A stretch of 64,000 bases of DNA from CAJBLF01 sp964495905 (GTDB lineage Bacteria > Patescibacteriota > Gracilibacteria > Absconditabacterales > Absconditicoccaceae), in NCBI GenBank assembly GCA_964495905.1, contig CAZBWN010000056.1, forward strand, positions 1 to 64,000, written 5' to 3'. Positions 54,851 to 63,552 of this stretch are shown in pieces. Every line of letters begins with the position of its first letter. The first letter of the stretch is position 1. The position numbers and the translations under genes are program-made. The notes beneath the pieces are model-generated. The model was given only the letters and a program-made list of their open reading frames with translations, was not told the DNA's origin and did not search any database.

Positions 54851-57800
54851 ATGTCACTTATATCACTAACTATTCCTGAGTTATTAGAGGAAAATAAAAT
54901 AGGCAAGAACATGACGAGCCATATCGTTTTAGAGACAGATGTGGTAGAATGTGATGTAGAAGAACATAGAAATTGAAGGCATATATTCTATATTGCTAGA
55001 CCAAATAATGGTCTTCCACCTATTCTTTTAACAAAAGACAAGGTTTTAGAATGATATGAATATGTTCTAAAAAATTTAGATATAGAGAATTTTTCACTGA
55101 TAACCCTTCATGTAGCAAAACGAAAATGGATATTACATCCAAAAAAAGGTCATCCATGTACAAAAGCAGATGTTGATTCCATTCCTATTTCACGAAAAAA
55201 CAAATTTAATTTTCAAAACTGAAAAATAAGTGATAATGGCTTAAGGCCACCTCAAATTTGATGAATGTGTGCTATAACAGCTCACCGATTATCTGACAAT
55301 AAAATTCCTGGTACTGTAGTAATGCCTACATGAACAGGGAAAACAGAAACAATGCTTTCAACTATCGTAAGCAACCAGTGTGATAAAGTGTTAATTATTG
55401 TGCCATCGAATGCATTAAGACAACAAACTTACAAAAAGGCTCTAAATTTGTGAATCCTTAAAAAAATAGATACAATTCAAAAAGACACAATATTGCCAGT
55501 AGTTGTAGCTGTAGATAAGAATTTATGAGACAATGACACAATAGAGCACCTGATAGATAATTGTAATATTATGATTTGTACACCAAATATAATGCAAAAA
55601 CTTTCAAGTGAACAATTAAATTTATTTTCAACTAAATTTAACTATCTTTTTTTTGATGAAGCACATCATATAGCGGCACCAACACGAGAGCGTCTTAAGA
55701 GAGAATTTGTAAAAAAGAACAAGAAGATACTACAATTTACTGCGACTCCGTTTAGAAACGATAAAAAGAGCATATGAGGCAAAATTATATTCAATTACTC
55801 TCTAGGAAAGGCTCAAGAAGAATCTTATTTTAAGACAATAAATTTTAAGCCAATATACGAATTCTCTGAAGATAAGGTAGATGAGGCAATCGTTAAAAAA
55901 GCTATTGAGCAGTTAGAAATTGATATTAGAGAACATGATTATCAACATATTATTATGGCAAGAACAAACGATATACCGAGTGCTGAGGCAGTAATAGAAA
56001 TTTATCGTAGATATTGAGCGGATTATAACCCTGTTATTTTACATAGCAAGCTCAAAAAAGATGAAACAAAACAAAATTTAGATTTGCTGAAAAATGGGCA
56101 ATCGAAAATTGTTGTTTGTGTAGATATGTTATGAGAGGGAGTTGATATTCCCCAATTAAAGATAGCCGCATTACATGATGTTCATAAAAGTCTAGGAATA
56201 ACATTACAGTTTATTGGAAGATTTGTGCGTGATTCATCATTAAATATATGAGATGCTACTGTTGTCGCTAATATCGCAGATATAAAAGTAAAAGAAGCCC
56301 TGAAATCATTATATTCAGAAGATGCAAATCGAAATTCAATTTTAAGGTATTTATCAGAAAATCAAATTGAACGTGAAGTAAAGTTACAGGATATGGTAGA
56401 TGGATTCAATTGAGAACTAAAAGATGAATTACCATTACAAAATCTTTTGCCAAAACTCAGTACGACTGTCTATAAAATAGAAAATTATGAACTAGATGTT
56501 GAAAAACTCATCATAGAATTTAGCAAAAGGAATGAGGTAGTGTCCTCAGTTAATGATGCAAATAATGTAATAGTTATTATAACAAAAACATATCAAAATA
56601 TAGAGTGGGGTAAAATAAGAGAAATAAATGACACTATACGAAATATGTATATATTTTATATGAATACAGAACAAAATTTATTATTTGTAAATACAACATC
56701 AAAAGACATTCAAGAAAGATTTATTAGGGTTCTTAAAGAAGATGCCACAAAAATATATTGAGAAGATGTTTATAAATCATTTCACGGTATCAATAGAATG
56801 TTACTATATAGCGTTGGCTTAAAAGAGAAATATCTTTGACCTATTAGATATAAAATGTATTCTGGCATAGATGTTAAGCCCGCTATCTGACAATGACAAA
56901 GAACATCATCAATTAAAGCGAACATTTTTGGTATGTGATATGAAAATTGAGAACCAACAAGTATAGGCGCTTCTTATAAATGAAAAATATGGGCCAGGAA
57001 AGTTGGGTCTTTGGTGGATTTAATAGAATGGTGTAATCTAATAGGCTGAAAACTTATTGATTCGAGCATAAGTACAGAAGATGTATTAGAATGAACTTTA
57101 AAACGAGAATTACTGAAGAATCCTTGAGATATAGTCGCATTACCTGTTTTTATAGACTGGCCTATATTGCTTGAAAATATTCAGACACCTGTAGAAATTA
57201 AATTAGGTGAAAATGTTTATTTGTTGGATGAGCTCTGAATACAAATAGTTGAAAGAGCACAAATTGATGAAGGAATTACATTTAAAATTTTTGGAGAGAA
57301 TGTTGAATTATTTATGAATTTTATTGTTTCTGCTCCTTTGAAAGATGAGACCAAACCTAATTATTCATATTCTATTATTTGAGGAACAACGCCTGCGACA
57401 ATAAAAATTGGTAGAAATACTTACTGAATTGCTGATTTTTTTATGGACAATCCTCCTTGTATTTGGTTTAGTGATAGTACCCAATTATTGAATAATTTGT
57501 ATATAAAGTGAAATCAAGATATCGTTCCATATGATAAGGAAAAAATTGAAATACTTGATTGGTTAAATGTCGATAAAACAAAAGAATCTCAATGACATGA
57601 AAAAACACCTGGTACAATACAACATTATATGATATGAAGATTAGCTTCTACCTGAGAATATCAGATTATTTATAATGATGATTGACCTGCTGAAATAGCA
57701 GATATTTTAGCATTTAAAGTTAACGATACTGAAAAAATAATCGACATAGAGCTTTATCATTGTAAGTATTCCAGTTCTGAAAAGGAATGAGATAGAATTA

Positions 57801-58135
57801 AGGATTTTTACGAGGTGTGTTGACAGGCACAAAAATCAGCACATTGGAAAGAGGGCTGAAACCAGATAGAAAAAATAGTGAAACATCTCTTAAAAAGAGA
57901 TAATAGGTGGCAACATAGTTATTGAGTTAGTAGGTTTGAGGTTGGTGACGAATCAGATTTAAAAGAAATTCAAAAGAAAACCAGTATATACATAGTAAAA
58001 TATAAAGTTATAATAGTGCAACCATGACTATCTCGTAAAGTAGTATCAATGCAGATACTGTATTTATTGTCTACGACTGAATTATATTTGGCTGAAACGG
58101 TACAAATGCCATTAACCATAATCACAAGTGAATAA
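54851..58135 (+). CDS. SF2 helicase with C-terminal nuclease-like domain
   Basis: A 1,094-residue protein. Helicase motifs: PTGTGKTETM (I), IIVPSNALR (Ia), FFDEAHH (II), QFTATPFRND (III), VDMLGEGVDIPQ (V), LQFIGRFVRD (VI). The C-terminus contains GPAEIADILAF and IIDIELYHCKYSSSE, then YEVCGQAQKSAHWKEG; the D..ELYHCK spacing suits a PD-(D/E)xK-type nuclease. Proteins with this plan occur near restriction and anti-phage genes. Over thirty UGA are glycine. It is the main gene of the repeat-bounded unit and could be a stand-alone defence factor; that is an inference. Confidence 0.82.
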
Positions 58136-58136
58136 T

Positions 58137-58409
58137 TTAAATATCAAAAAAACACTCATTGAACTGAGTGTCTCTTTCTATTTGAAGTCATCCTACTGTC
58201 TCTGGTAAGCTGAAATAACTCCATCTTCATCTTCCGTCCTTAATCACATACCCATAAAAAGCATTCGCTTCTGGGTAGTATTCCGAGACTAACCATTCCC
58301 AGTCATTCCAAGGAGCATAGAATTTGGCGAGTATGAGTGGATTTTTAGTATGAATCTGTTCGCCAATTTGCCTAAATCTACTGATAAGTTTTTCATCTAA
58401 TAGTTTCAT
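58137..58409 (-). CDS. DUF2958 family protein
   Basis: A 90-residue protein matching DUF2958: MKLLDEKLISRF at the start, PLILAKFYAPWNDWEWLVSE, FYGYVIKDG, YFSLPETVGGLQIERD. The family is common on plasmids and integrative elements. It converges on the helicase gene, with only one base between the stops. Function of the family is unknown. Confidence 0.82.
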
Positions 58410-58476
58410 TTAGTAGTCTTTAACTATAAAACTACTAATTTTTTATAGGAACTAGTACATAAATCAAGTACGATTG

Positions 58477-58496
58477 TAGTTAAAATTATTTTAAGT
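58477..58496. repeat. 20-bp direct repeat, right copy
   Basis: Second copy of TAGTTAAAATTATTTTAAGT, in the same orientation as at 53614. Confidence 0.6.
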
Positions 58497-58558
58497 TAGA
58501 AATCTCTGATATATTTTTGGGATAATTAGTTCTATAATAACAAGATAATATGTATGTA

Positions 58559-59416
58559 TTATTTTTTAGACTTTTTTGTGTCCTTTAGAAAATCTTTAAA
58601 AATTCCATATGCCTCTAAAAATCTGTATTGTTTCTTTTCCATAACGTTCACGTATTCACCTAGATTTTCGTCTATTGTCTTATCAAATTTCATAATATAT
58701 CGTATTATTTGTTTTAAGTCTTTATTTGTCTTTATCCTTTTAGTACTTGTTATTGCTGGTCATACTCGATAACCACTAATATCTCTCCATTTTTTCAAAA
58801 CATCATCATTTTTATACCACTCTTTTCAGTCTTTCCTTTTTGAAATGGTTATTGATAATTCTTTTTCGGTACACAGGATTATATTTATATGTGGATTCCA
58901 TCAATTTGTCTTGTTGTACGTTATTTCTATTGAAACAAGCATCCCATCACAATTAAAAATCGAATTTTTCCTACGCCTTATTGCGTTTTTATAATCATTA
59001 GCTATTGTAGTTTTATGTATTAGGACTTCCTTTACTAAATCAGATAATCATCGACCTTTTTTATGTTCTATAGTAAAAACAAGAGAATAGTATTTTTTAT
59101 TCTTTAGTGTTTTTTTATGATTTTCTACATAATCATAAACATTATTGCTTTTATTATATCTTCTTATATTGGCACATATTTCACAGTATTTGTGTTGTTT
59201 GCAAAAAGAATGCGGATGTGGCATATAGTTTCCCAACTTATTCTTTACTTGGGGAGCTCGACAATCTCTTATAGTTTCAATTTTCTTTAATAATTTGTTC
59301 CTATGTATTCCATTATATTTTTTGGAAAAGATATGTTTTTCCATTTTTTTAGCTCTATGTAATGTGCTGTCTTTCATTTCTGTATTACTTTTGAATTGTG
59401 CTTTCAAAGACAGCAT
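58559..59416 (-). CDS. rep: Plasmid-type replication initiator (rolling-circle Rep)
   Basis: About 285 residues. The N-terminal part has a zinc-binding pattern FCKQHKYCEICANIRR, then the LVFTIEHKKGRG strand, and GWNPHINIIL, which corresponds to the HUH metal motif of Rep proteins although the second His is Asn here. A later YIMKFDK is a candidate catalytic tyrosine. The frame is open up to a TTG at 59452; ATG 59416 is chosen. Its presence indicates that part of the island derives from a plasmid. The changed HUH residue makes activity uncertain. Confidence 0.72.
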
Positions 59417-59469
59417 TAGAAAACATATAGAATATAAATTAAAAAAACTCAACCTAGCGAGAGATGAGC

Positions 59470-59823
59470 TTACTTATTCATAATGAGGTCAGATAATCAT
59501 TGTACATTTTCTATAGAAGGCTTTCCACTGAAAGTGATTTTCATATTTTTGAAAATATCTTTATCTCCGGTATATCTACTTCCTTGATACTCAAAACCAG
59601 ACACTTCTCCGTCTTTGTCAGTAGTAAATGTTTTAGTTTTATAGTCTTTTCCATTTTTCATCCAAGAAAAAACATCATCGTCCTCATGTTCTTCTACTGT
59701 TGATGGACCATCTTCAAAAGATTTAAGGAATTCTTCGTCTCGTTCTTCTATGCTTTCATTAAGAATCACAGTGCCTTCTTTGTCATTAACGATTTGATTT
59801 TTGATTAAATGCACTTCTACCAT
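59470..59823 (-). CDS. Acidic hypothetical protein
   Basis: A 117-residue strongly acidic protein (VEEHEDDDVFSWMKNG) with beta-rich C-terminal half (TKTFTTDKDGEVSGFEYQG). It lies upstream of rep on the same strand. UGA is glycine once, before the last eight residues. Function unknown. Confidence 0.68.
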
Positions 59824-59910
59824 CTCTCCTTTTTAATGACTTAAGTAAAACTAGGTCATAACCAATTCTTAACCTAACTAGAGTAGTTAATTCATCAATT
59901 ACGCGTAATT

Positions 59911-60240
59911 TATTTATAATGGGGCGGCTGACGAGATTCGAACTCGCGACCCCCTGAGTCACAGTCAAGTGCTCTAACCAACTGAGCTACAGCCGCCATA
60001 TTGTACAAATGTTTCATGATTGATCCAATGATCAATATGTCCATTTTTTTTTATCATTCTTTCTAATTTTATTGCTTCTGTCTTCGTTTTTTTAATAAAA
60101 TATCATATAATATACAATGTTCACATTTTTTTTGTTGTTGGTGTTAATCATCCTATATGTTCAGCAAATCTTTTCTCAAGATCATTTGTATATCATATAT
60201 AATACTTGATATCTCACTTTAAAATATAGACATAATACAT
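59911..60240 (-). CDS. GIY-YIG domain protein whose frame runs through tRNA-His
   Basis: A 109-residue frame. Residues 1-80 form a small GIY-YIG nuclease domain (MYYVYILKGDIKYYIGYTN, DLEKRFAEHIGG, AIKLERMIKK). The frame then enters the tRNA-His gene on the same strand and reads it as AAVAQLVRALDCDSGGREFE before stopping at 59911. The domain itself is complete before the tRNA. Such proteins cut DNA at branched or specific sites and are common in mobile DNA. Whether the tRNA-encoded tail is translated is unknown. Confidence 0.75.
59921..59998 (-). tRNA. Second tRNA-His(GTG) with encoded CCA
   Basis: On the minus strand G-1 plus acceptor GCGGCTG/CAGCCGC, D arm GCTC..GAGC, anticodon arm TTGA-CTGTGAC-TCAG (anticodon GTG), T arm GCGAG-TTCGAAT-CTCGT, CCA encoded. 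Its sequence differs from the tRNA-His at 47777, so the two are not a recent duplication. Confidence 0.94.
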
Positions 60241-60276
60241 TTTATCTTATTTAGAAAGTGAATACATCCTGAGTCA

Positions 60277-60294
60277 TCCCGCAGTACTGCGGGA
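60277..60294. repeat. 18-bp perfect palindrome, copy 1
   Basis: TCCCGCAGTACTGCGGGA reads the same on both strands. The second copy is 18 bp away at 60313-60330. Confidence 0.9.
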
Positions 60295-60312
60295 CTCTAA
60301 CCAACTGAGCTA

Positions 60313-60330
60313 TCCCGCAGTACTGCGGGA
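60313..60330. repeat. 18-bp perfect palindrome, copy 2
   Basis: Identical to the copy at 60277. Confidence 0.9.
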
Positions 60331-60429
60331 CCATAATATATAGAAACTAACGCAGAAAGAATTGTATTCTTTTCCTTCCCAAAATCAAGAAAAATTATAA
60401 TATTAGAAATAACCATTTTTATGAAAAGC

Positions 60430-60603
60430 ATATAAGACTAAGGTTTGTTGAGCTACTATACAAAAGTACCCAGGTACTACCTAACAACTATCTAATAGAT
60501 ACATAGATAGCCATCTATAAACGACTTTGAGCTTTGAGGTCTTCTTGCAAATAGACAGGCGATAAGTAGACTAAGCAGGTAGTAAACTACCTTTTGTTTT
60601 TTT
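60430..60603 (+). other. Structured leader or small RNA before the pseudouridine synthase
   Basis: Several small stems are visible: AGTAC-CCAG-GTACT near 60465-60478, ATAGAT-AGCC-ATCTAT near 60503-60518, and a terminator AGGTAGT-AA-ACTACCT with T-run at 60577-60603. The terminator ends only 11 bases before the ATG at 60615. Either a small RNA ends here or the stem acts as an attenuator. The DNA between 60331 and 60430 shows nothing else. Confidence 0.35.
60577..60603 (+). terminator. Terminator or attenuator hairpin
   Basis: 7-bp perfect stem AGGTAGT/ACTACCT with a 2-nt loop, TTTTGTTTTTTT tail, immediately before the rlu start codon. Confidence 0.65.
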
Positions 60604-60614
60604 GTGATATTCCT

Positions 60615-61724
60615 ATGGAGATAAAAATAGATAAAACAGCTTCTGACCAGAGATTTGATAGATTTTTGAGGAAACGGTTCAAGAAATATCCGCAAGTTCG
60701 CTTGGCGGACATTTATAGTAATGTCAGGAGATGATTAGTAAAAGTCAATAAGAAAAAGGTTAAAGAACAATATAGATTAAAAGTAGGCGATGTTGTTGAG
60801 ATAAACGATAATGTTAAGATGGGAAGCGAAGACTTATCGTTATTGGTGAGTCAAAAAGACCGCAAACTAGAAAAAGTAGACATGAAGAAAGTGGAAAAAC
60901 AGATTATCTTTGAAAATGACCATCGGATCGTCTTTGATAAGCTCCCAGGGATTCCTATGCACCCAGGGAACAAACACCGAAATGACCTTTGCATGAACGA
61001 TTACTTAGACAAATACGCTGAGCAATACAAAACCGCGACTTTCAAGCCATCATTTGGATATAGACTTGATAGAGACACTTCAGGAGTCTTGATTGCTGCA
61101 AAAAGTTATGAAGCGCTACAATATATAAATAGCATCATCAGAGAAAGGGATATCGATAAATATTATCTAGCGCTTGTCGCAGGGAGATTTCAACGTCATC
61201 TGATTATCAAGAAACCATTGACCAAGACCTATGAAAAAGAATTTGACAGATCACAAGTCAAAGTGGATTATGATACAGGATTGGAAGCTACGACCGAATG
61301 TCGGTTAGAAAAAACCATCCAGCATCCCTTGCTGGGAACAATCTCATTATTGAAAGTGAAAATCCACACAGGAAGAATGCATCAGATCAGAGTGCATCTC
61401 AGCAGCGAATGATTCCCTGTATTGGGTGATGCCGTATATGGAAATGCAGCAGTAAATAGGATTTTGTACAAATGATTGGGTATCAATAGACAATTGCTTC
61501 ATTGCCGAAAATATAGTTTTCTAGATCCATTTCAGAATGATCAAATCACATTTGAAGCTCCCATTCCTGAAGACTTCAAAAAAGTATTGCTCTGAAAAAA
61601 CGATCCAAATCTTGTAGTATCGGTTGCTAAAGATATAAAATCAGTAACTAAAGAGATAAAACCAAGAGATAAGGACACAAAAAGATCATACAAAGATGTG
61701 AAAAGAATACCAAGACGCAAATAA
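60615..61724 (+). CDS. RluC/RluD-type 23S rRNA pseudouridine synthase
   Basis: Isomerises uridine to pseudouridine in rRNA. The 369-residue protein has an S4 RNA-binding domain (~1-75, with RGLVKVNKKKVKEQYRLKVG), the catalytic motif FGYRLDRDTSGVLI (Asp in RLDRDTSG), KYYLALVAG and HTGRMHQIRVHLSS, and a basic C-terminal tail (~330-369) rich in Lys/Arg. UGA is glycine in RRGLVKVN and elsewhere. Target uridines cannot be told from sequence. Confidence 0.93.
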
Positions 61725-61812
61725 ATAAAAATATATTTTTGTTTCTATCCCGCCTTGCGGGACTTCGCTTCGCTCGATTTTGTAATCTTTTAATCTTTAA
61801 ATAAAAAAGCAC

Positions 61813-62130
61813 ATGCTTAACAGATTTAAAGCAGGATTGGTTTTTGGTTGTTTCGTTTCATTCATCCACTTGGTATGGGCAGTAGCAATAGCTATCACAC
61901 CCACAGGAATGCAGAAATTTATTGATTGGATATTTTGATTACACTTTCTTCAACCCGTGTATGTAATCACCCAAGCGACTCGAGGGAAAGGCATTTTACT
62001 TATCATCATGACTTTTGTTATTTGATATATTATGGGAGTAGTCTTTGCATGTTTACGAAACAAGTTTCTTGGAGACAAAAAAATAAAGATCATAGTACAA
62101 TCAAAAGTTAAAGCCAAAACTAAGAAATAA
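61813..62130 (+). CDS. Small integral membrane protein (DUF5676-like)
   Basis: A 105-residue protein with two membrane segments (GLVFGCFVSFIHLVWAVAIA and LLIIMTFVIGYIMGVVFACL) and a basic tail. The layout resembles DUF5676 proteins. UGA is glycine twice. A terminator follows. Function unknown. Confidence 0.7.
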
Positions 62131-62151
62131 ATATCTGAGTACATACAATAG

Positions 62152-62176
62152 CCCGTAAGAAATTGCGGGTTTTTTT
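62152..62176 (+). terminator. Rho-independent terminator with GAAA loop
   Basis: CCCGTAA-GAAA-TTGCGGG followed by a T-run. Confidence 0.85.
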
Positions 62177-62185
62177 GTTTGTTAT

Positions 62186-62280
62186 TTTGTCCTCCTTTTC
62201 CAAAGGAGGGGTGGTGCGAAGCACAGGAGGATTTAAATCCCTCTCCCCTTCGGGTTTCTCCCTTTAAAAAAGGGAGACAA
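62186..62280. repeat. Composite palindromic intergenic repeat
   Basis: CCTCCTTTTCCAAAGGAGG, then CTTCGGGTTTCTCCC and AAAGGGAGACAA: the same parts as the element at 35060 in reverse order, lying between two convergent genes. Confidence 0.75.
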
Positions 62281-62292
62281 AAAAATAAAAAA

Positions 62293-62316
62293 AATCATTC
62301 GCCTAGGCGAATGATT
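62293..62316. terminator. Palindromic terminator
   Basis: AATCATTCGCCTA and its complement form a 13-bp stem. With the A-run on its left it can end the minus-strand gene at 62336. Confidence 0.7.
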
Positions 62317-62335
62317 ATATACATAGAAATATATA

Positions 62336-62779
62336 TTATTGTTGTTCACTCTTTGAGGAACTAGTATCTACACTTTGGAGAAGTGAGGTTCATTTACATG
62401 TTTTCACTTCAGTTTGATACGTAGACCATGCATTTTTTGTAGCAGTACTCAATGCAGATTTGAGACTCGTTAGAGATGTCTTATATGTTTTCCATACAGT
62501 TGAGATAGTAGTTTTAATTTCTTTTTTTGAAGTTTTGTCCCATGCAGCAAGTAATGTTGTTTTTCTAGTATTCAATGCGTCTAAAGCACCATTTTGATAG
62601 ATAGTGAAAGCAGAGATCAAAGCTGTTTCTTTTGTTTCCAAAGCGGTTTTTATGCAAGTCACTACAGCACCAGAAAGTTGTTGGCTAGCAGGAAGTACAT
62701 CATTTGTTTTTATCTCCGTAGCGATAGCTACAGCACCAAGAATCAAACCGATAACAGGAAGCGCAAATAACTTTTTCAT
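62336..62779 (-). CDS. Exported helical protein
   Basis: A 147-residue protein with a signal peptide (MKKLFALPVIGLILGAVAIA), then an alanine/threonine/lysine-rich helical region (LNTRKTTLLAAWDKTSKKEI, WSTYQTEVKTCK) with two cysteines. UGA is glycine once near the end. Function unknown; periplasmic or surface location is likely. Confidence 0.72.
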
Positions 62780-62941
62780 ACACTAAAGTATACAAAAGTA
62801 AAATAGTTCGGTATAATGTGAGGAGAATATATAAGGAAATGAGGATTTATTGCAAGCTTTGTGCATAATGGGTAACGAGATAGACTCCCCAACCCTAGAG
62901 TAGAAAAAAATTTTAACCTGCTCCTTGTTCCCTGTTCCTAT

Positions 62942-63463
62942 TTAAGAGAAAATTATATTAGACTTCGGTTCAAATTCATCCAAATCCTCTTCATCATCAC
63001 TCATGCTTGCCAAACGCTTTTCACACTTGTCACAACGTTTGACAAAAGGATCATTGAGCAGAAGGGATTGGACTACTATATCTTCGATATTGATGGTTTC
63101 GGCTTTAGAATCTATAAAAAACAATACTTCTTCAGAGTCTGGTGCTTCTTTCTTTTTGACATCATCTTCAAAAATGAATCTTCCTGCATAGGAAGGGACA
63201 TATACTTTCCTCATAAATGAGGCTCCGCAGCTATCACAAGTTTCATGGAAATTAGCAGTGACATCAGTGAGTGTTCCCAACAAAGAAGTATTATCCAAAG
63301 ACTGGATAGTAAAACCTCATGCGATACCTTCAGCATCCAAATTTGGTAATTGATCAGAAAATTTGTGTTCAAAATCTATCTGATCTTCTCTTCCTGTTTC
63401 ATTTAACAAATCAGCAATTTTGATTTTGAATACCTTATCCTTGATAATCGCCTTGTCTTTCAT
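62942..63463 (-). CDS. YceD-like (DUF177) protein with zinc ribbon
   Basis: A 173-residue protein resembling YceD, which is linked to 23S rRNA accumulation. Features: LLGTLTDVTANFHETCDSCGASF and later KRCDKCEKRL, two CxxC knuckles that would bind zinc, and an acidic patch DDVKKKEAPDSEE. The C-terminus is acidic. ATG 63463 is preferred to the upstream start at 63532, which adds an unlikely hydrophobic leader. rpmF, its usual partner, is not adjacent. Confidence 0.75.
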
Positions 63464-63552
63464 TTGAAGTTTAAAAAAATATAAGTAAAAAGAATAATAG
63501 AGTAAGTATACTGTTTTACTGAAATTTTTCAAATCTGATATTCATAACAAAA

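Larger units (their letters stand above)
60262..60333 (-). pseudogene. tRNA fragment interrupted by an 18-bp palindrome
   Basis: On the minus strand TAGCTCAGTTGGTTAGAG (a perfect tRNA D arm, as in tRNA-His) is flanked on both sides by TCCCGCAGTACTGCGGGA and continues into TGACTCAGGATG, which resembles the 3' half of an anticodon arm. The anticodon loop, variable and T arms are missing. It is a decayed tRNA, or an element built around a tRNA D arm. Confidence 0.7.

Noticed and set aside
59924..59998. C-terminal residues encoded by tRNA-His as a genuine protein domain
   Set aside because: The tRNA folds and is complete; the peptide AQLVRALDCDSGGREFE is what any such tRNA gives in this frame, so it was reported as a curiosity rather than a domain.
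60492..60695. Minus-strand frame upstream of the pseudouridine synthase
   Set aside because: It overlaps a terminator and the start of a certain gene, and shows no protein-like pattern.
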